64,000 bases of DNA from Brevibacterium sp. RIT 803 (GCF_016892625.1 NZ_JAFEMW010000006.1:186001-250000); one strand, 5' to 3'; shown: positions 43,287 to 52,657, counted from the first letter of the stretch. The notes: generated from the letters alone by a model not told the origin. A program made the numbers and translations.

Positions 43287-43316
43287 ATCTTAGCGGATTC
43301 CACTCCCCCGGCGCAA
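43287..43316 (-). promoter_or_regulatory. Candidate rpsD promoter
   Basis: On the minus strand, TTGCGC (43311-43316) and TAAGAT (43287-43292) are separated by 18 bases. This would give a leader of about 140 bases before rpsD, long for the region. The 297-base gap between the antiporter stop and rpsD otherwise contains the antiporter's 3' repeat and hairpin. Confidence 0.5.
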
Positions 43317-43373
43317 AGCGACAGGACGGGGACACGAGCGAGGTGCTGCGGCGCAGCCGCTGGGTTGATCACA

Positions 43374-43397
43374 GGGCAGAAAGGATTTTTTCTGCCC
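43374..43397 (-). terminator. Hairpin after the antiporter gene
   Basis: Perfect 9-bp arms GGGCAGAAA / TTTCTGCCC around a six-base loop, 37 bases beyond the antiporter stop. The A/T-rich upper stem gives partial T-runs on both strands, but little T-run follows. Probably the terminator of the antiporter transcript. Confidence 0.6.
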
Positions 43398-43414
43398 GGC
43401 AGGTTCTGCTGCTC

Positions 43415-43456
43415 GGGCACCGGTGCGGTCGGCTCAGGTTCCGGTGCGGTCGGCTC
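43415..43456 (-). repeat. 21-bp tandem duplication spanning the antiporter stop codon
   Basis: Two 21-base copies, 43436-43456 and 43415-43435, share the first 16 bases GAGCCGACCGCACCGG on the minus strand and then diverge. The TGA stop (43434-43436) lies at the junction, so the last coding codons are repeated in the untranslated part. Confidence 0.8.
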
Positions 43457-45047
43457 CGCTGTCGGGCCTTCGCTTGGTGGGCAACCGCATTGCCGCATCG
43501 GCAACTTCGGCTCCCGAACCACCATAGATGTTGATGACGGTGTGGACTCCTGCCGCGGTGAGGGCGTCGGCCTGGTCCTGACGCTGGACCACTGCGGCGA
43601 TGGCACCATCGAAACCGGCTATTCTCAGCTGCTCGAGTGCGAAGGTGTTCGAATCGTGGATCGCCATAGCCAGAATCACGGTCCGGGCTGTTCCTCCGAC
43701 GACGATGCGATGCCAGAACTCGTGGTCTGTGGCATCGCCTTCCAGGACGTTGAACTTCTCTCCTTTGAGATCCTCCACCACCAGATGATCGTTGTCGACA
43801 CCGATGACGGACAGACCCCCTCGGTCGACCAATCGTTCATAGGCACCGCGTCCGATGCGGCCCATGCCCAGCACCACCACCTCGGCGGTACCTGTGTCGA
43901 TCGGGCGATCCGGAGGTCGCAGTTTCGCCTCATTCTCATCGGGCAGGACCTCATCGAGCCTGCCCACGATCTGCAGACTGTAGGAGTTGGTCAATGAGGA
44001 GACGATCATTGAGATCGCGACGGCCACAGCAGTCACTGTCAGCCAGCTGTCCTCGAACACTCCGTTGGCTGTCCCGACCGCCACCACGATGAGCGCGAAT
44101 TCGGAGAAGTTGCTCAAGGCGAGACTGGTGCGGATGCTGGTCCTGTTGCGCAGGCCGAAGAGTCGACCCATCAGAAAGAAGCTGAGGAAGTTGAAGGGGA
44201 TGAGAATCACACACAGGACGAGTGCCATGCCCAGGTCGGCCCAGGTCGGGATCGCCTGGAGTCCGATAACGACGAAGAAGGCGACGAGAAAGAGCTCCTT
44301 GACGCTGAACAGGGACTTCGACAACTCGGTGGATCTGGGATGGCCGGCGAAGAGCAGACCCATCACCAAGGCCCCCAGGTCACCATGGATGCCCACGGAC
44401 TCGAAGGCCACGTATCCCGGGCCCAGCGCCATGACCACGCCGAAGAGCACCAGCAGTTCGCCTCGTCCCACTCGGTTGAGAAGGCGGCGCAGCACCCATG
44501 CTGCGGGGATCAGGAGAACGAGCGCGAAGGCCCACAGACTCGGTGGCTCCTCACCTGCAACGGTGATGAAGGCAACAGCGGCGATGTCTTGGATGACGAG
44601 GATGGCGATGGCGATCTGACCGTAGTACGAACCGTCGTCGGAACGGTCTTCGAGGACCTTGACCACGAGAACCGTTGAGGAGAACGACAGTGCGAATCCG
44701 AGCAGACCGATCGTGCCGAGTCCACCGTCGAGCGACACGACGCCGATGACCGCGGCCAACCCGATCGTGCCGGCTCCTACGAGGACACTGGAGATCATGT
44801 GAAGCGCGGCCGTACCGTAGGCCTCGGGCTGGAGAAGGGATCGCAGATCGAACTTCAGTCCGATGGTGAAGAGGAGCAGAACCACACCGAGGTCGGAGAC
44901 CCGTTCGAGACCGTCGAATGCGGAGAAGCCGAGGAAGTGAAGCAGGAATCCTGCACCGAGGAAGCCCACCAGTGGTGGAATGTGCAGTTCACGCGCCACC
45001 AATCCCAGAGCGAGAGCGGCCGCGATGGTGACGATGATGTCCTGCAC
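43434..45047 (-). CDS. CPA2-family cation:proton antiporter with C-terminal RCK/TrkA-N domain
   Basis: A 537-residue protein. About 12-13 hydrophobic helices cover residues 1-370 (LLLFTIGLKFDLRSL, FALSFSSTVLVVKVLEDRSD, NFSEFALIVVAVG are typical CPA2/KefB regions). Residues about 390-510 are a nucleotide-binding TrkA-N domain: VVVLGMGRIGRGAYERLV, then DNDHLVVEDLKGEKFNVLEGDA. It likely exchanges K+ or Na+ for H+ under ligand gating. GTG start with GAGGAGGGG upstream. Substrate ion cannot be told from sequence. Confidence 0.92.
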   Translation of the reverse strand: MQDIIVTIAAALALGLVARELHIPPLVGFLGAGFLLHFLGFSAFDGLERVSDLGVVLLLFTIGLKFDLRSLLQPEAYGTAALHMISSVLVGAGTIGLAAVIGVVSLDGGLGTIGLLGFALSFSSTVLVVKVLEDRSDDGSYYGQIAIAILVIQDIAAVAFITVAGEEPPSLWAFALVLLIPAAWVLRRLLNRVGRGELLVLFGVVMALGPGYVAFESVGIHGDLGALVMGLLFAGHPRSTELSKSLFSVKELFLVAFFVVIGLQAIPTWADLGMALVLCVILIPFNFLSFFLMGRLFGLRNRTSIRTSLALSNFSEFALIVVAVGTANGVFEDSWLTVTAVAVAISMIVSSLTNSYSLQIVGRLDEVLPDENEAKLRPPDRPIDTGTAEVVVLGMGRIGRGAYERLVDRGGLSVIGVDNDHLVVEDLKGEKFNVLEGDATDHEFWHRIVVGGTARTVILAMAIHDSNTFALEQLRIAGFDGAIAAVVQRQDQADALTAAGVHTVINIYGGSGAEVADAAMRLPTKRRPDSGADRTGT

Positions 45048-45162
45048 GTCACCCCTCCTCGGCCTCTCAGGCGCCGGCGAACCGACTCTGGCCGCGGCGT
45101 TCCTTCATCCTGTGCACAAAACTACCGCGTCCCAGGGGCAAGAGGGAGGAAATCAGCGGCGA

Positions 45163-45186
45163 ATATCGGCAGGCCGGTGCCGATAT
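45163..45186 (-). terminator. Hairpin directly after rarA
   Basis: Perfect 9-bp arms ATATCGGCA / TGCCGATAT with a six-base CCGGCC loop, beginning at the rarA stop. No T-run. Likely ends the aspS-rarA transcript. Confidence 0.6.
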
Positions 45187-46661
45187 CAGGGTCGCAGGAG
45201 TCTCTGCAGCATCTCGAGACGCTCCCCCAGGGAACGCTCCATCCCGTTGCCAGTCGGCTCGTAGTAGCGCTTCCCGCGCAGTGTCTCGGGCAGATATTGC
45301 TGAGCGGCGACCCCGTGAGGATGATCGTGCGAGTATTTGTAGCCCTCGCCGTGGCCGAGCTCCTTGGCACCGGGATAGTGCGCGTCGCGCAGATGGGGCG
45401 GGACCTGCCCCGAGAACCCGTTCTTGACGTCGGCGATGGCCGCGTCGAGGGCGCGATAGCTCGCGTTCGACTTCGGTGCCATGGCCAGGTAGGTGACCGC
45501 CTCGGCCAGCGGAATGCGTCCTTCCGGCATACCGATGTTCTGCACGGCTGTTGACGCCGCCACCGCGATCGGCAGGGCCTGCGGATCGGCCATGCCGATG
45601 TCCTCGGCAGCCGATATCACGACGCGCCGTGCGATGAAGCGGGGATCCTCGCCGGCAACGATCATCCTGGCCAGGTAGTGCAAGGCGGCATCGACGTCTG
45701 AGCCGCGAATCGACTTGATGAATGCGGAGACGACATCGTAGTGCTGGTCACCGTTCTTGTCGTAGCGCAGCACAGTTTCGGAGCTGGCCTCGGCACAGGC
45801 GGCCTCGGTGATGAGGATCGCGCGGCGATCAGTTTCCAAATCGGCCGCGTCCTCAGACAAGTCATCAGTCGAGTCGTCGGCCGTGTCTGCGTCGTCTGCC
45901 TGTGCGAACTCTGTCTGTGCGGCAGCGATTCCGGCGGCGGCTTCGAGGATGGTCAGGGAGCGCCGGGCGTCGGCACCGGCGATGCGGACGATGAAGTCCT
46001 TCGCCGCAGGCTCGAGTTCGAACTGGTCGGCCAAACCTCGTTCGCTGGTGACTGCACGGTCGAGCAGATCGGCGATGGCGGCGTCGTCGAGCGGACGCAG
46101 CGTGAGCAGAAGCGAGCGGGACAGGAGTGGGGAGATGACGGAGAACGATGGGTTCTCGGTCGTCGCGGCCACGAGCACGACGAGGCGGTTCTCCACCGCT
46201 GGCAGCAGAGCGTCCTGCTGTGCTTTCGAGAATCGGTGGATCTCGTCGAGGAACAGCACGGTCGTGCGCTGATACATGTCGCGCTCACGCCTGGCGTTCT
46301 CGATCACCTGTCGCACGTCCTTGACGCCGGCGGTGATCGCGGACAGCTCGACGAAGGTGCGGCCCGGCGCGTGGGAGATGACGTGGGCCAGGGTGGTCTT
46401 GCCGACCCCGGGGGGACCCCACAGGATCACCGAGGAGGCTCCTGCCCGGTCTCCCCCGCTGGCCTCGACGAGTTGGACGAGGGGTGAACCGGGGAACGTC
46501 AGATGGTCTTGGCCGACCACCTCGGCGATGGTGCGCGGACGCATCCGCACCGCCAGCGGATCGAGAGCTCGACCCGAACCGGCAGATGAACCGCCGACGC
46601 CCGGACCAGGAGATCCCTGGTGCGGGCTGTCGGAGGAGAAGAGGTCAGGACCGTCGGTCAT
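45186..46661 (-). CDS. rarA: Replication-associated recombination protein RarA (MgsA)
   Basis: A 491-residue clamp-loader-like AAA+ ATPase acting at stalled forks. [15 protein letters not shown] opens the core; Walker A is [12 protein letters not shown], Walker [12 protein letters not shown]; then [16 protein letters not shown] (sensor 1). An Asp/Ala-rich insert ([20 protein letters not shown]) sits near residue 280. The C-terminal MgsA domain ([38 protein letters not shown]) is complete. ATG at 46659-46661 overlaps the aspS stop by one base; the longer frame upstream is spurious. Confidence 0.96.
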   Translation of the reverse strand: MTDGPDLFSSDSPHQGSPGPGVGGSSAGSGRALDPLAVRMRPRTIAEVVGQDHLTFPGSPLVQLVEASGGDRAGASSVILWGPPGVGKTTLAHVISHAPGRTFVELSAITAGVKDVRQVIENARRERDMYQRTTVLFLDEIHRFSKAQQDALLPAVENRLVVLVAATTENPSFSVISPLLSRSLLLTLRPLDDAAIADLLDRAVTSERGLADQFELEPAAKDFIVRIAGADARRSLTILEAAAGIAAAQTEFAQADDADTADDSTDDLSEDAADLETDRRAILITEAACAEASSETVLRYDKNGDQHYDVVSAFIKSIRGSDVDAALHYLARMIVAGEDPRFIARRVVISAAEDIGMADPQALPIAVAASTAVQNIGMPEGRIPLAEAVTYLAMAPKSNASYRALDAAIADVKNGFSGQVPPHLRDAHYPGAKELGHGEGYKYSHDHPHGVAAQQYLPETLRGKRYYEPTGNGMERSLGERLEMLQRLLRP

Positions 46662-48445
46662 CAGGCCTCGGTGTCGTCGTCTTCCGGTTCGAAGTCCACG
46701 CCGGCCTCGGCACGCTGTGCGTCGGTGATCGGTGCGGGAGCCTGGGTGAGCGGATCGTACCCGGCACCCGTCTTCGGGAAGGCGATGACCTCGCGGATCG
46801 AGTCGACCCCGGCGAGCAGGGACACGATGCGGTCCCATCCGAAGGCGATGCCTCCATGCGGGGGTGCGCCGAACTTGAAGGCTTCGAGGAGGAAGCCGAA
46901 CTTCTCCTGTGCGTCTTCCTCGGAGATGCCCATGATCTTGAACACCCGTTCCTGGACGTCCTTGCGGTGGATGCGGATCGAACCGCCGCCGATTTCGTTG
47001 CCGTTGCAGACGATGTCGTAGGCGTAGGCCAGGGCGGCTCCCGGATCGGATTCCAGAGTGTCGAGGAATTCGGGCTTCGGCGCGGTGAAGGCGTGGTGGA
47101 CGGCGGTCCATGTTCCTTCGCCGACGGCGACGTCGCCCGCGGCCTGAGCCGCGGCTGCCGATTCGAAGAGCGGCGCGTCGACAACCCACACGAAGGCCCA
47201 GTCGCCTTCCTTGATGAGTCCTGTGCGTTCGGCGATCTCATTGCGAGCGGCGCCCAGGAGAGCCCGAGAGCTCGCAGGATCACCGGCGGCGAAGAAGATC
47301 GCGTCACCGGGGGTGGCTCCTGCGGCTTCGACGAGGCCTGCTTTCTCCTCATCGGAGATGTTCTTGGCCACGGGACCGGTCAGGGTGCCGTCTTCGGCCA
47401 CGAGCACGTAGGCAAGGCCCTTGGCGCCGCGCTGCTTGGCCCAGTCCTGCCAGGCGTCGAGCTGACGACGGGGCAGGGAGCCGCCGCCGGGGTAGACGAC
47501 GGAGCCGACGTAGTCGGACTGGAAGACCCGGAACGGAGTGTTCTGGAAGAATTCGGTGAGGTTGTGCAGCTCGAGTTCGAAGCGCAGATCGGGCTTGTCG
47601 CTGCCGTACTTCTCCATCGCCTCGGCGTAGGTGATGTGCGGGATCGGCGTGGTGATCTCGTGCCCGATGAGCTTCCACAGAGCCACGAGGATCTTCTCGG
47701 CGAGCTCGATGATGTCTTCCTGCTCGACGAAGGATGCTTCGATGTCGAGCTGGGTGAATTCGGGTTGCCTATCGGCGCGGAAGTCCTCGTCGCGGTAGCA
47801 GCGCGCCAGCTGGTAGTAGCGTTCCATTCCGGCGACCTGCAGGAGCTGCTTGAACAGCTGCGGTGACTGCGGCAAGGCGTACCAGGAACCGGGCTGCAGG
47901 CGAGCGGGGACGAGGAAGTCGCGGGCGCCCTCCGGGGTCGACCGGGTCAGGGTCGGGGTCTCGATCTCGAGGAATTCCTGCTCGTCGAGGACCGTGCGGG
48001 CCGCCTTGTTCGCGGCCGAGCGCAAGCGCATGGTTGAGGCCGGTCCGGACCGACGCAGGTCGAGGTACCGGTAGCGCAGGCGGGTCTCCTCGCCGACGGT
48101 GCCGGCGTCTTCGGCGTGGTCGGAGACCTGGAACGGCAGCGCCTCGGCGAGGCTGAGGATCTCGACGTTCGTGTCGATGACCTCGATGTCGCCGGTGGGC
48201 AGGTTGGCGTTGGTGTTGCCCTCGGGACGCAGGGACACGGTGCCGGTGACCTTGACGACGGATTCGTTGCGCAGCGAGTGCGCATCGTCCTCACGGACGA
48301 CGACTTGAACGATGCCCGAAGCGTCACGCAGATCGATGAAGGCAACACCTCCGTGATCGCGACGACGGTCGACCCACCCGGTCAGGGTGACGGTCTGTCC
48401 TGCATGTGAGGCTCGCAGGCTTCCGGTTGTGTGGCTTCGCAGCAC
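46661..48445 (-). CDS. aspS: Aspartyl-tRNA synthetase, probably non-discriminating
   Basis: A 594-residue bacterial-type AspRS with OB-fold anticodon domain, class II core ([36 protein letters not shown]) and GAD insertion. In the anticodon domain, [18 protein letters not shown] puts His at position 31. In Pseudomonas this His marks enzymes that also charge tRNA-Asn, whereas discriminating forms have Leu. That implies an amidotransferase GatCAB elsewhere. GTG start at 48443-48445 with AAGGAG six bases upstream. Confidence 0.96.
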   Translation of the reverse strand: MLRSHTTGSLRASHAGQTVTLTGWVDRRRDHGGVAFIDLRDASGIVQVVVREDDAHSLRNESVVKVTGTVSLRPEGNTNANLPTGDIEVIDTNVEILSLAEALPFQVSDHAEDAGTVGEETRLRYRYLDLRRSGPASTMRLRSAANKAARTVLDEQEFLEIETPTLTRSTPEGARDFLVPARLQPGSWYALPQSPQLFKQLLQVAGMERYYQLARCYRDEDFRADRQPEFTQLDIEASFVEQEDIIELAEKILVALWKLIGHEITTPIPHITYAEAMEKYGSDKPDLRFELELHNLTEFFQNTPFRVFQSDYVGSVVYPGGGSLPRRQLDAWQDWAKQRGAKGLAYVLVAEDGTLTGPVAKNISDEEKAGLVEAAGATPGDAIFFAAGDPASSRALLGAARNEIAERTGLIKEGDWAFVWVVDAPLFESAAAAQAAGDVAVGEGTWTAVHHAFTAPKPEFLDTLESDPGAALAYAYDIVCNGNEIGGGSIRIHRKDVQERVFKIMGISEEDAQEKFGFLLEAFKFGAPPHGGIAFGWDRIVSLLAGVDSIREVIAFPKTGAGYDPLTQAPAPITDAQRAEAGVDFEPEDDDTEA

Positions 48446-48564
48446 CTAGGGCTCCTTTACGATGTTTATGTGGCAGCGCGTGAACAATGATAGTCGCTCG
48501 CCACCGGAATACCGGCATGGCCCACTGCAGGTCACCTGCCGCGGGCGACGAGGAAGAGGATCAC
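48446..48564. promoter_or_regulatory. Divergent region between aspS and the ArsR regulator
   Basis: A 119-base gap between oppositely oriented genes. Two short palindromes are seen: CCGG-AATA-CCGG at 48504-48515 and GCAGGT-C-ACCTGC at 48527-48539. The second lies about 25 bases before the ArsR start and is a candidate operator. No clear promoter hexamers; the aspS side is AT-rich (48470-48490). Confidence 0.4.
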
Positions 48565-48939
48565 ATGAGCACAGGTGGCACGGGCACGGAGGAACTCGGC
48601 TCGGATGTGGGATCCGACCCCACCTCCGCACAGGTCGAGGTGGCCGCGGAGACCTTTCGCATGCTCGCCTCCGGGACTCGCCTCCGTCTGGTCTGGACGT
48701 TGGTCAACCAGGAACTCGATGTCTCGTCCCTCGCCGAGGCGATCGGTGCGGCCGTACCCACCGTGAGTCAGCATCTGGCGAAGATGAGATTGGCGGGTCT
48801 GATCTCGTCTCGCCGGGACGGGCGTCGGATCTTCTACACCGTCGACGATCCGCACGTGGTCTCAATGGTGCGCGAGATCTTCGATCACATCGCCCCCGAC
48901 GGATCGTTGGCGCCCGACCCGCCCGCGAGCGGCTCCTGA
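48565..48939 (+). CDS. ArsR/SmtB-family repressor with alpha-5 metal site
   Basis: A 124-residue winged-helix protein. FRMLASGTRLRLVWTLVN opens the fold, VPTVSQHLAKMRLAGLISSR is the recognition helix, and RRDGRRIFYTVDDPHV the wing. In the last helix D-P-H and a His 11 residues later (REIFDH) match three of four zinc ligands of CzrA; the fourth, at +14, is Pro. No ArsR-type Cys pair is present. Zn, Ni or Co sensing is plausible. ATG at 48565 has AAGAGGA upstream and is preferred to an earlier in-frame ATG. No transporter target is adjacent. Confidence 0.9.
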   Translation: MSTGGTGTEELGSDVGSDPTSAQVEVAAETFRMLASGTRLRLVWTLVNQELDVSSLAEAIGAAVPTVSQHLAKMRLAGLISSRRDGRRIFYTVDDPHVVSMVREIFDHIAPDGSLAPDPPASGS

Positions 48940-48992
48940 CACTGGGCAGAGATTTCATACCTGGGCCCAGGCAGGATTCGGTCCGAACGATC

Positions 48993-50327
48993 TCAGTCCC
49001 GGTACACCCGCGGCTTACGATCGGCAGCGACAGGTTCCCAAGTCTGCGGGTCCGCCGGAACTTGGTCCCCGGAGCGGATGTCCTTGATTTCGTGACCACT
49101 CTCACCTTCGGTGAACCACACGAAGGGGATCCCCCGACGTTCGGCGTAGCGAATCTGCTTTCCGAACTTCGCAGCACTCGGTGAGACCTCACAGGCGATG
49201 TCACGGGAACGCAGAGCGGTGGCGACCGCATCGGCCTCACCGCGCTTGTCCTCATCCGTCACAGCAACGACCACAGCCGAGGGTGTCCCGCGCGTGGCCT
49301 TGATGCCGCTGTCGGCATCGAGGATGAAGGCCATGAGCCGCGAGACGCCGATCGACATCCCAACACCGGGGTAGCTCTTCTTACCCACAGTGACGAGCGA
49401 ATCGTAGCGACCGCCCGAGGCCACCGATCCGAGTTCTTCGTGTCCGATCAGCTGCGTCTCGTAGACGGCTCCTGTGTAATAGTCGAGTCCTCGCGCGATC
49501 TTCAGCTGCGCCACAACCACTCCGGGTGCTCGCTCATGGGCTGCGCGAAGCATCGTCGTCAGAGAGTCGAGACCCTCGTCGAGCAGGGGGTGTTCCACGC
49601 CGAGTGCACGCACATCGTCTGCGAAGTCCGGCGAATCCGATTCGATCGCTGCCAGTGCCAGGCACAGTCGCTGCTGTTCTTCGTCGGCGTCGGCTTCCGC
49701 AGCCAACAGTTTGCCCACCTCGGCGGGACCGATCTTGTCGTACTTGTCGAGGCAGCGCAGGACGGCCTGGATGTTGGTGAGTCCGATGCCGCGCGCGAAA
49801 CCTTCGAGGAGCCTGCGATCGTTGACCACGATCTTGACCCCGGGCACGCCCAGCGGGGCCAGCCGATTGAAGGCATCGGCCACGGCCAGCGGAATCTCAA
49901 CTTCGAAGTGTCCGGGCAGCTCCGCCTCGGCGATCACGTCGATGTCGGCCTGGATGAATTCGCGGTACCGGCCCTGCTGGGGACGTTCACCGCGCCACAC
50001 CGGCTGGATTCGGGCGGCTTTGAAGGGGAAGGAGAGTTCGTTCGCGTTGTCGGCGATGAACCGCGCAAGGGGCACAGTGAGGTCGAAGTGCAGCCCCAGC
50101 GGATTGCGCTCGGAGCCCTCGGAGTGCAGGCGGCTGACAGCGAAGATCTCTTTGTCGATCTCTCCGTCCTTGGCGAGCTGGCTGATCGGCTCGACTGCAC
50201 GGTGGTTGAGTGCCGAGTATCCATGCAGCGCGAACGTGTGTTCGAGGACGTCGATGATCGACCTCTCAATCACGCGCTCTGCTGGAAGTCGTTCCGGGAA
50301 TCCGGACAGTCGGGCTGACTTCGCCAT
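48993..50327 (-). CDS. hisS: Histidyl-tRNA synthetase
   Basis: A 444-residue class II synthetase. FDLTVPLARFIADNA, RGERPQQGRYREFIQADIDV (motif 2), LDYYTGAVYET and ASGGRYDSLV (histidine-specific motifs) and GMSIGVSRLMAFIL (motif 3) are intact; the C-terminal anticodon domain ends the protein. It converges with the ArsR gene; a CCTGGGCCCAGG palindrome lies between them at 48960-48971. hisS after a metallo-hydrolase gene is a conserved actinobacterial order. Confidence 0.97.
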   Translation of the reverse strand: MAKSARLSGFPERLPAERVIERSIIDVLEHTFALHGYSALNHRAVEPISQLAKDGEIDKEIFAVSRLHSEGSERNPLGLHFDLTVPLARFIADNANELSFPFKAARIQPVWRGERPQQGRYREFIQADIDVIAEAELPGHFEVEIPLAVADAFNRLAPLGVPGVKIVVNDRRLLEGFARGIGLTNIQAVLRCLDKYDKIGPAEVGKLLAAEADADEEQQRLCLALAAIESDSPDFADDVRALGVEHPLLDEGLDSLTTMLRAAHERAPGVVVAQLKIARGLDYYTGAVYETQLIGHEELGSVASGGRYDSLVTVGKKSYPGVGMSIGVSRLMAFILDADSGIKATRGTPSAVVVAVTDEDKRGEADAVATALRSRDIACEVSPSAAKFGKQIRYAERRGIPFVWFTEGESGHEIKDIRSGDQVPADPQTWEPVAADRKPRVYRD

Positions 50328-50375
50328 TGTTCTCCTTGGTGCTCTGCGTCTCTGATGGGTGTTGTCGTACCTGGT

Positions 50376-50455
50376 GGGTGTTGGCCGGTTCGTCTCGCTC
50401 GGAACCGCTTCGTCTCCAGAAGAACGGGTTCGTCTCTAGAAGAACGGGTTCGTCG
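50376..50455 (-). repeat. 20-bp tandem repeat spanning the metallo-hydrolase stop codon
   Basis: Four 20-base units on the minus strand: 50436-50455, 50416-50435 (18 of 20 identical to the first), 50396-50415 and 50376-50395 (progressively degenerate, all keeping a GACGAA core). The first unit encodes the last codons and TAG stop of the gene; the others fill the gap to hisS. Confidence 0.85.
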
Positions 50456-51080
50456 CCAGCTCGTGGCCGACTCGGGAGCCTGGACCGTGTCCAGGATAGA
50501 TGGGAACATCGGGCAGCGTCGCGAACGCCCGCAGTGATTGTGCCATCGCCGAGGCGTCTCCCCCGGGGAGGTCGACGCGTCCGATCGCTCCGGCGAAGAC
50601 CACATCACCGGTGAAGATGATCTCCTCACCGTCGGCCTGCACCCGCAGGAGGGTCGAGCCTTCAGTGTGTCCGGGTGCGGACACAGCAGTGACCGACAAC
50701 CCTGCGACCTCCACCGTCTGCGCGTCGATGAGAGCGTTGACCTCCGGCGCTGACCAATCCTTGACGAGCGGTTCGAGCATCTGGGCGAACTGAGGGCTGA
50801 GAGTCTCGGCGGGCCTGTCCAAACGATAGTGGTCGGTGTCCCCCAGGTAGACGGGCACATTCCAGCGGGCCAGGACGTTGGTCAGACCGAGGACGTGGTC
50901 GGGGTGACCGTGGGTGAGGAAGATGGCCCGTGGCACCAGATTCTCTTCGTTGACGATTTCGCCGAGACCGGATGCACAATCGAATCCTGAGTCGACGAAG
51001 ATGGCATCGTCATGGCCTTCGGCACGCACGGCGTAGCAGTTGACTTCGAGAAATTCGGCGCGGGTCACAAATACATCCAT
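50436..51080 (-). CDS. MBL-fold metallo-hydrolase, glyoxalase II-like
   Basis: A 214-residue metallo-beta-lactamase-fold enzyme. Metal ligands are seen in FLTHGHPDHVLG, SAPGHTEGSTLL, FTGDVVFAGAIGRVDLPGGD and IYPGHGPGSRVGHE, the pattern of YcbL-like hydroxyacylglutathione hydrolases. As actinobacteria use mycothiol instead of glutathione, the true thioester substrate is unknown. The ATG at 51078-51080 is preferred over a TTG two codons earlier; ribosome binding site weak. Its 3' end is tandemly duplicated. Confidence 0.92.
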   Translation of the reverse strand: MDVFVTRAEFLEVNCYAVRAEGHDDAIFVDSGFDCASGLGEIVNEENLVPRAIFLTHGHPDHVLGLTNVLARWNVPVYLGDTDHYRLDRPAETLSPQFAQMLEPLVKDWSAPEVNALIDAQTVEVAGLSVTAVSAPGHTEGSTLLRVQADGEEIIFTGDVVFAGAIGRVDLPGGDASAMAQSLRAFATLPDVPIYPGHGPGSRVGHELATNPFF

Positions 51081-51199
51081 GCTCAAAGTCTATCCAGAGC
51101 ATGGGGCTTGGTTATGCTGGGATAACGTCAATCAGGAAATCGAGTGATCTGCAGGCACAGAGTCCCGCAGGTTCGACCGATGGAAACAAGGTGAGAATC

Positions 51200-52552
51200 A
51201 TGTCGACCCCGACCCCGAAGCCGGTCCCGCGCCCGTCCTCTCTGCCCCGCCCACAGGCGGCCCAGACTGTGACCGGGACTACCGTTGATCATGATGCGGA
51301 AGTCCGGCGCGCCATCGAGCACGGTCGCGCTGATCAGGAAGGCAATGTCTTCGTCGTCACTGCCGACGGCGAGCGTGCGGTCGGGCAGTATCCCGACGCC
51401 GGCCCTGAGGAAGCCTTGGAGTACTTCGCAAAGAAGTACGTCGACCTGGTGGAGAACGCAGCACTTCTCCGCAATCGCCTGTCCGCCGGTGCTCCCGGTC
51501 GCGAAGTGTCTTCGGCTGCAAAGACCCTGCAGGAGACCCTGCCGGAGGCCAATGTCGTCGGCGATCTCAAGGGCCTCTCTGCCACCTTGGATACCCTGAT
51601 CTCGGATGCGCAGGCCACCGAATCGAAGCAGGCTGCCCGTGCGGAAGCAGCCAAGCTCGAAGCCGCCCAGGAACGCGAAGAGATCGTCGCCGAGGCTGAA
51701 TCGCTGGCCAAGCGCGATCCCGCGAAGATCCAGTGGAAGCAGTCCGGGGCACGTCTGCGTGAGCTCTTCGCTCAATGGAAGGACATGCAGCGCAGCGGTC
51801 CCAGGCTGCCGCGTGCTGTGGACCAGGAGCTGTGGGGCCGCTTCTCGCAGGCCCGGAACACCTTCGAGCACAAGCGCAAGGAATTCTTTGCAGAGCTCGA
51901 CAAGCAGAATTCCGAAGGCAAGCGGATCAAGGAGAAGCTCGTCGTCGAGGCCGAATCGCTGTCCGATTCGACCGACTTCCGCAATGTGTCGCAGAAGTAC
52001 AAAGACCTCATGAACCAGTGGAAGAAGGCTCCACGTGCCTCGCGCAAGGACGATGATGCTCTCTGGGCGCGCTTCCGTGCCGCCCAGGACGTCTTCTTCG
52101 CAGCTCGAGATGCAGAGAATGCTGCTGTCGACGAGGAGTACAAGGGCAACCTTGAGGCCAAAGAGGAGATCTTGGCCAGGGCGCAGGGCCTGCTGCCGAT
52201 CGGTGATATTGCCGTGGCGAAGAAGGAACTGCGCGTCATTCAGGATGAGTGGGAGGCCGCCGGCAAGGTGCCTCGGGCCGACGTGTCTCGTATGGAGAAC
52301 GGGCTGCGTGATGTCGAACGCGCACTCTCCGATGCTGAGAGCGCCGAATGGAAGCGCAGCAACCCCGAGACCAAGGCACGCACGTCCGGTGCGCTGAGCC
52401 AGCTCGACGATTCGATCGCGGAATTGGAGCAGAAGTACGAGAAGGCGAAGGCCGGTGGCGACGCGAAGGCCGTCGCTGAAGCACAGTCTGCCCTCGACGC
52501 ACGTCGGGCCTGGCGAGACCAGCTGGCTCAGACAGCTGCCGAACTGGGCTGA
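51200..52552 (+). CDS. DUF349 coiled-coil protein
   Basis: A 450-residue, mostly helical, highly charged protein. After a proline-rich start (PKPVPRPSSLPRPQ) and a short beta region (GNVFVVTADGERAVGQYPDA), residues about 140-400 contain at least three DUF349-like repeats, each with a W-K-x-A/S and ALWxRFRxAxD-type core (QWKDMQRSG...LWGRFSQARN; QWKKAPRAS...LWARFRAAQD). AAGGTGAG precedes the ATG; an earlier in-frame ATG at 51101 is less likely. Function unknown. A 478-codon open frame on the opposite strand is a shadow. Confidence 0.9.
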   Translation: MSTPTPKPVPRPSSLPRPQAAQTVTGTTVDHDAEVRRAIEHGRADQEGNVFVVTADGERAVGQYPDAGPEEALEYFAKKYVDLVENAALLRNRLSAGAPGREVSSAAKTLQETLPEANVVGDLKGLSATLDTLISDAQATESKQAARAEAAKLEAAQEREEIVAEAESLAKRDPAKIQWKQSGARLRELFAQWKDMQRSGPRLPRAVDQELWGRFSQARNTFEHKRKEFFAELDKQNSEGKRIKEKLVVEAESLSDSTDFRNVSQKYKDLMNQWKKAPRASRKDDDALWARFRAAQDVFFAARDAENAAVDEEYKGNLEAKEEILARAQGLLPIGDIAVAKKELRVIQDEWEAAGKVPRADVSRMENGLRDVERALSDAESAEWKRSNPETKARTSGALSQLDDSIAELEQKYEKAKAGGDAKAVAEAQSALDARRAWRDQLAQTAAELG

Positions 52553-52613
52553 TGGGGCTTCCACAGCCTGGAGACCATGAGTCGCGGTTTATCCACAGAT
52601 CGGATCTTCGGTC

Positions 52614-52657
52614 TTGAACACGCCTCCATACAGCGCAATAGTTGCTGTATGGAGGCG
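52614..52657 (+). promoter_or_regulatory. Promoter with a long palindromic operator and apparent leaderless start
   Basis: TTGAAC (52614-52619) and AATAGT (52637-52642) are 17 bases apart, placing transcription start near 52649, exactly the A of an ATG. A perfect palindrome with 14-bp arms, CGCCTCCATACAGC / GCTGTATGGAGGCG (52621-52634 and 52644-52657), covers spacer, -10 and start. It looks like an autoregulatory operator and could also form a hairpin in readthrough RNA from the upstream gene. Confidence 0.6.

Noticed and set aside
42522..43997. 491-codon plus-strand frame across rpsD and the antiporter end
   Set aside because: Opposes two certain genes and crosses their intergenic gap without any start signal or motif.
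51128..52564. 478-codon open frame on minus opposite the DUF349 gene
   Set aside because: The plus-strand gene has a good binding site and DUF349 repeats; the minus frame has no domain and mirrors its codon bias.
52589..52597. Perfect DnaA box TTATCCACA
   Set aside because: Single copy with no cluster, no AT-rich unwinding region and no dnaA/dnaN nearby; roughly expected by chance in a window this size.
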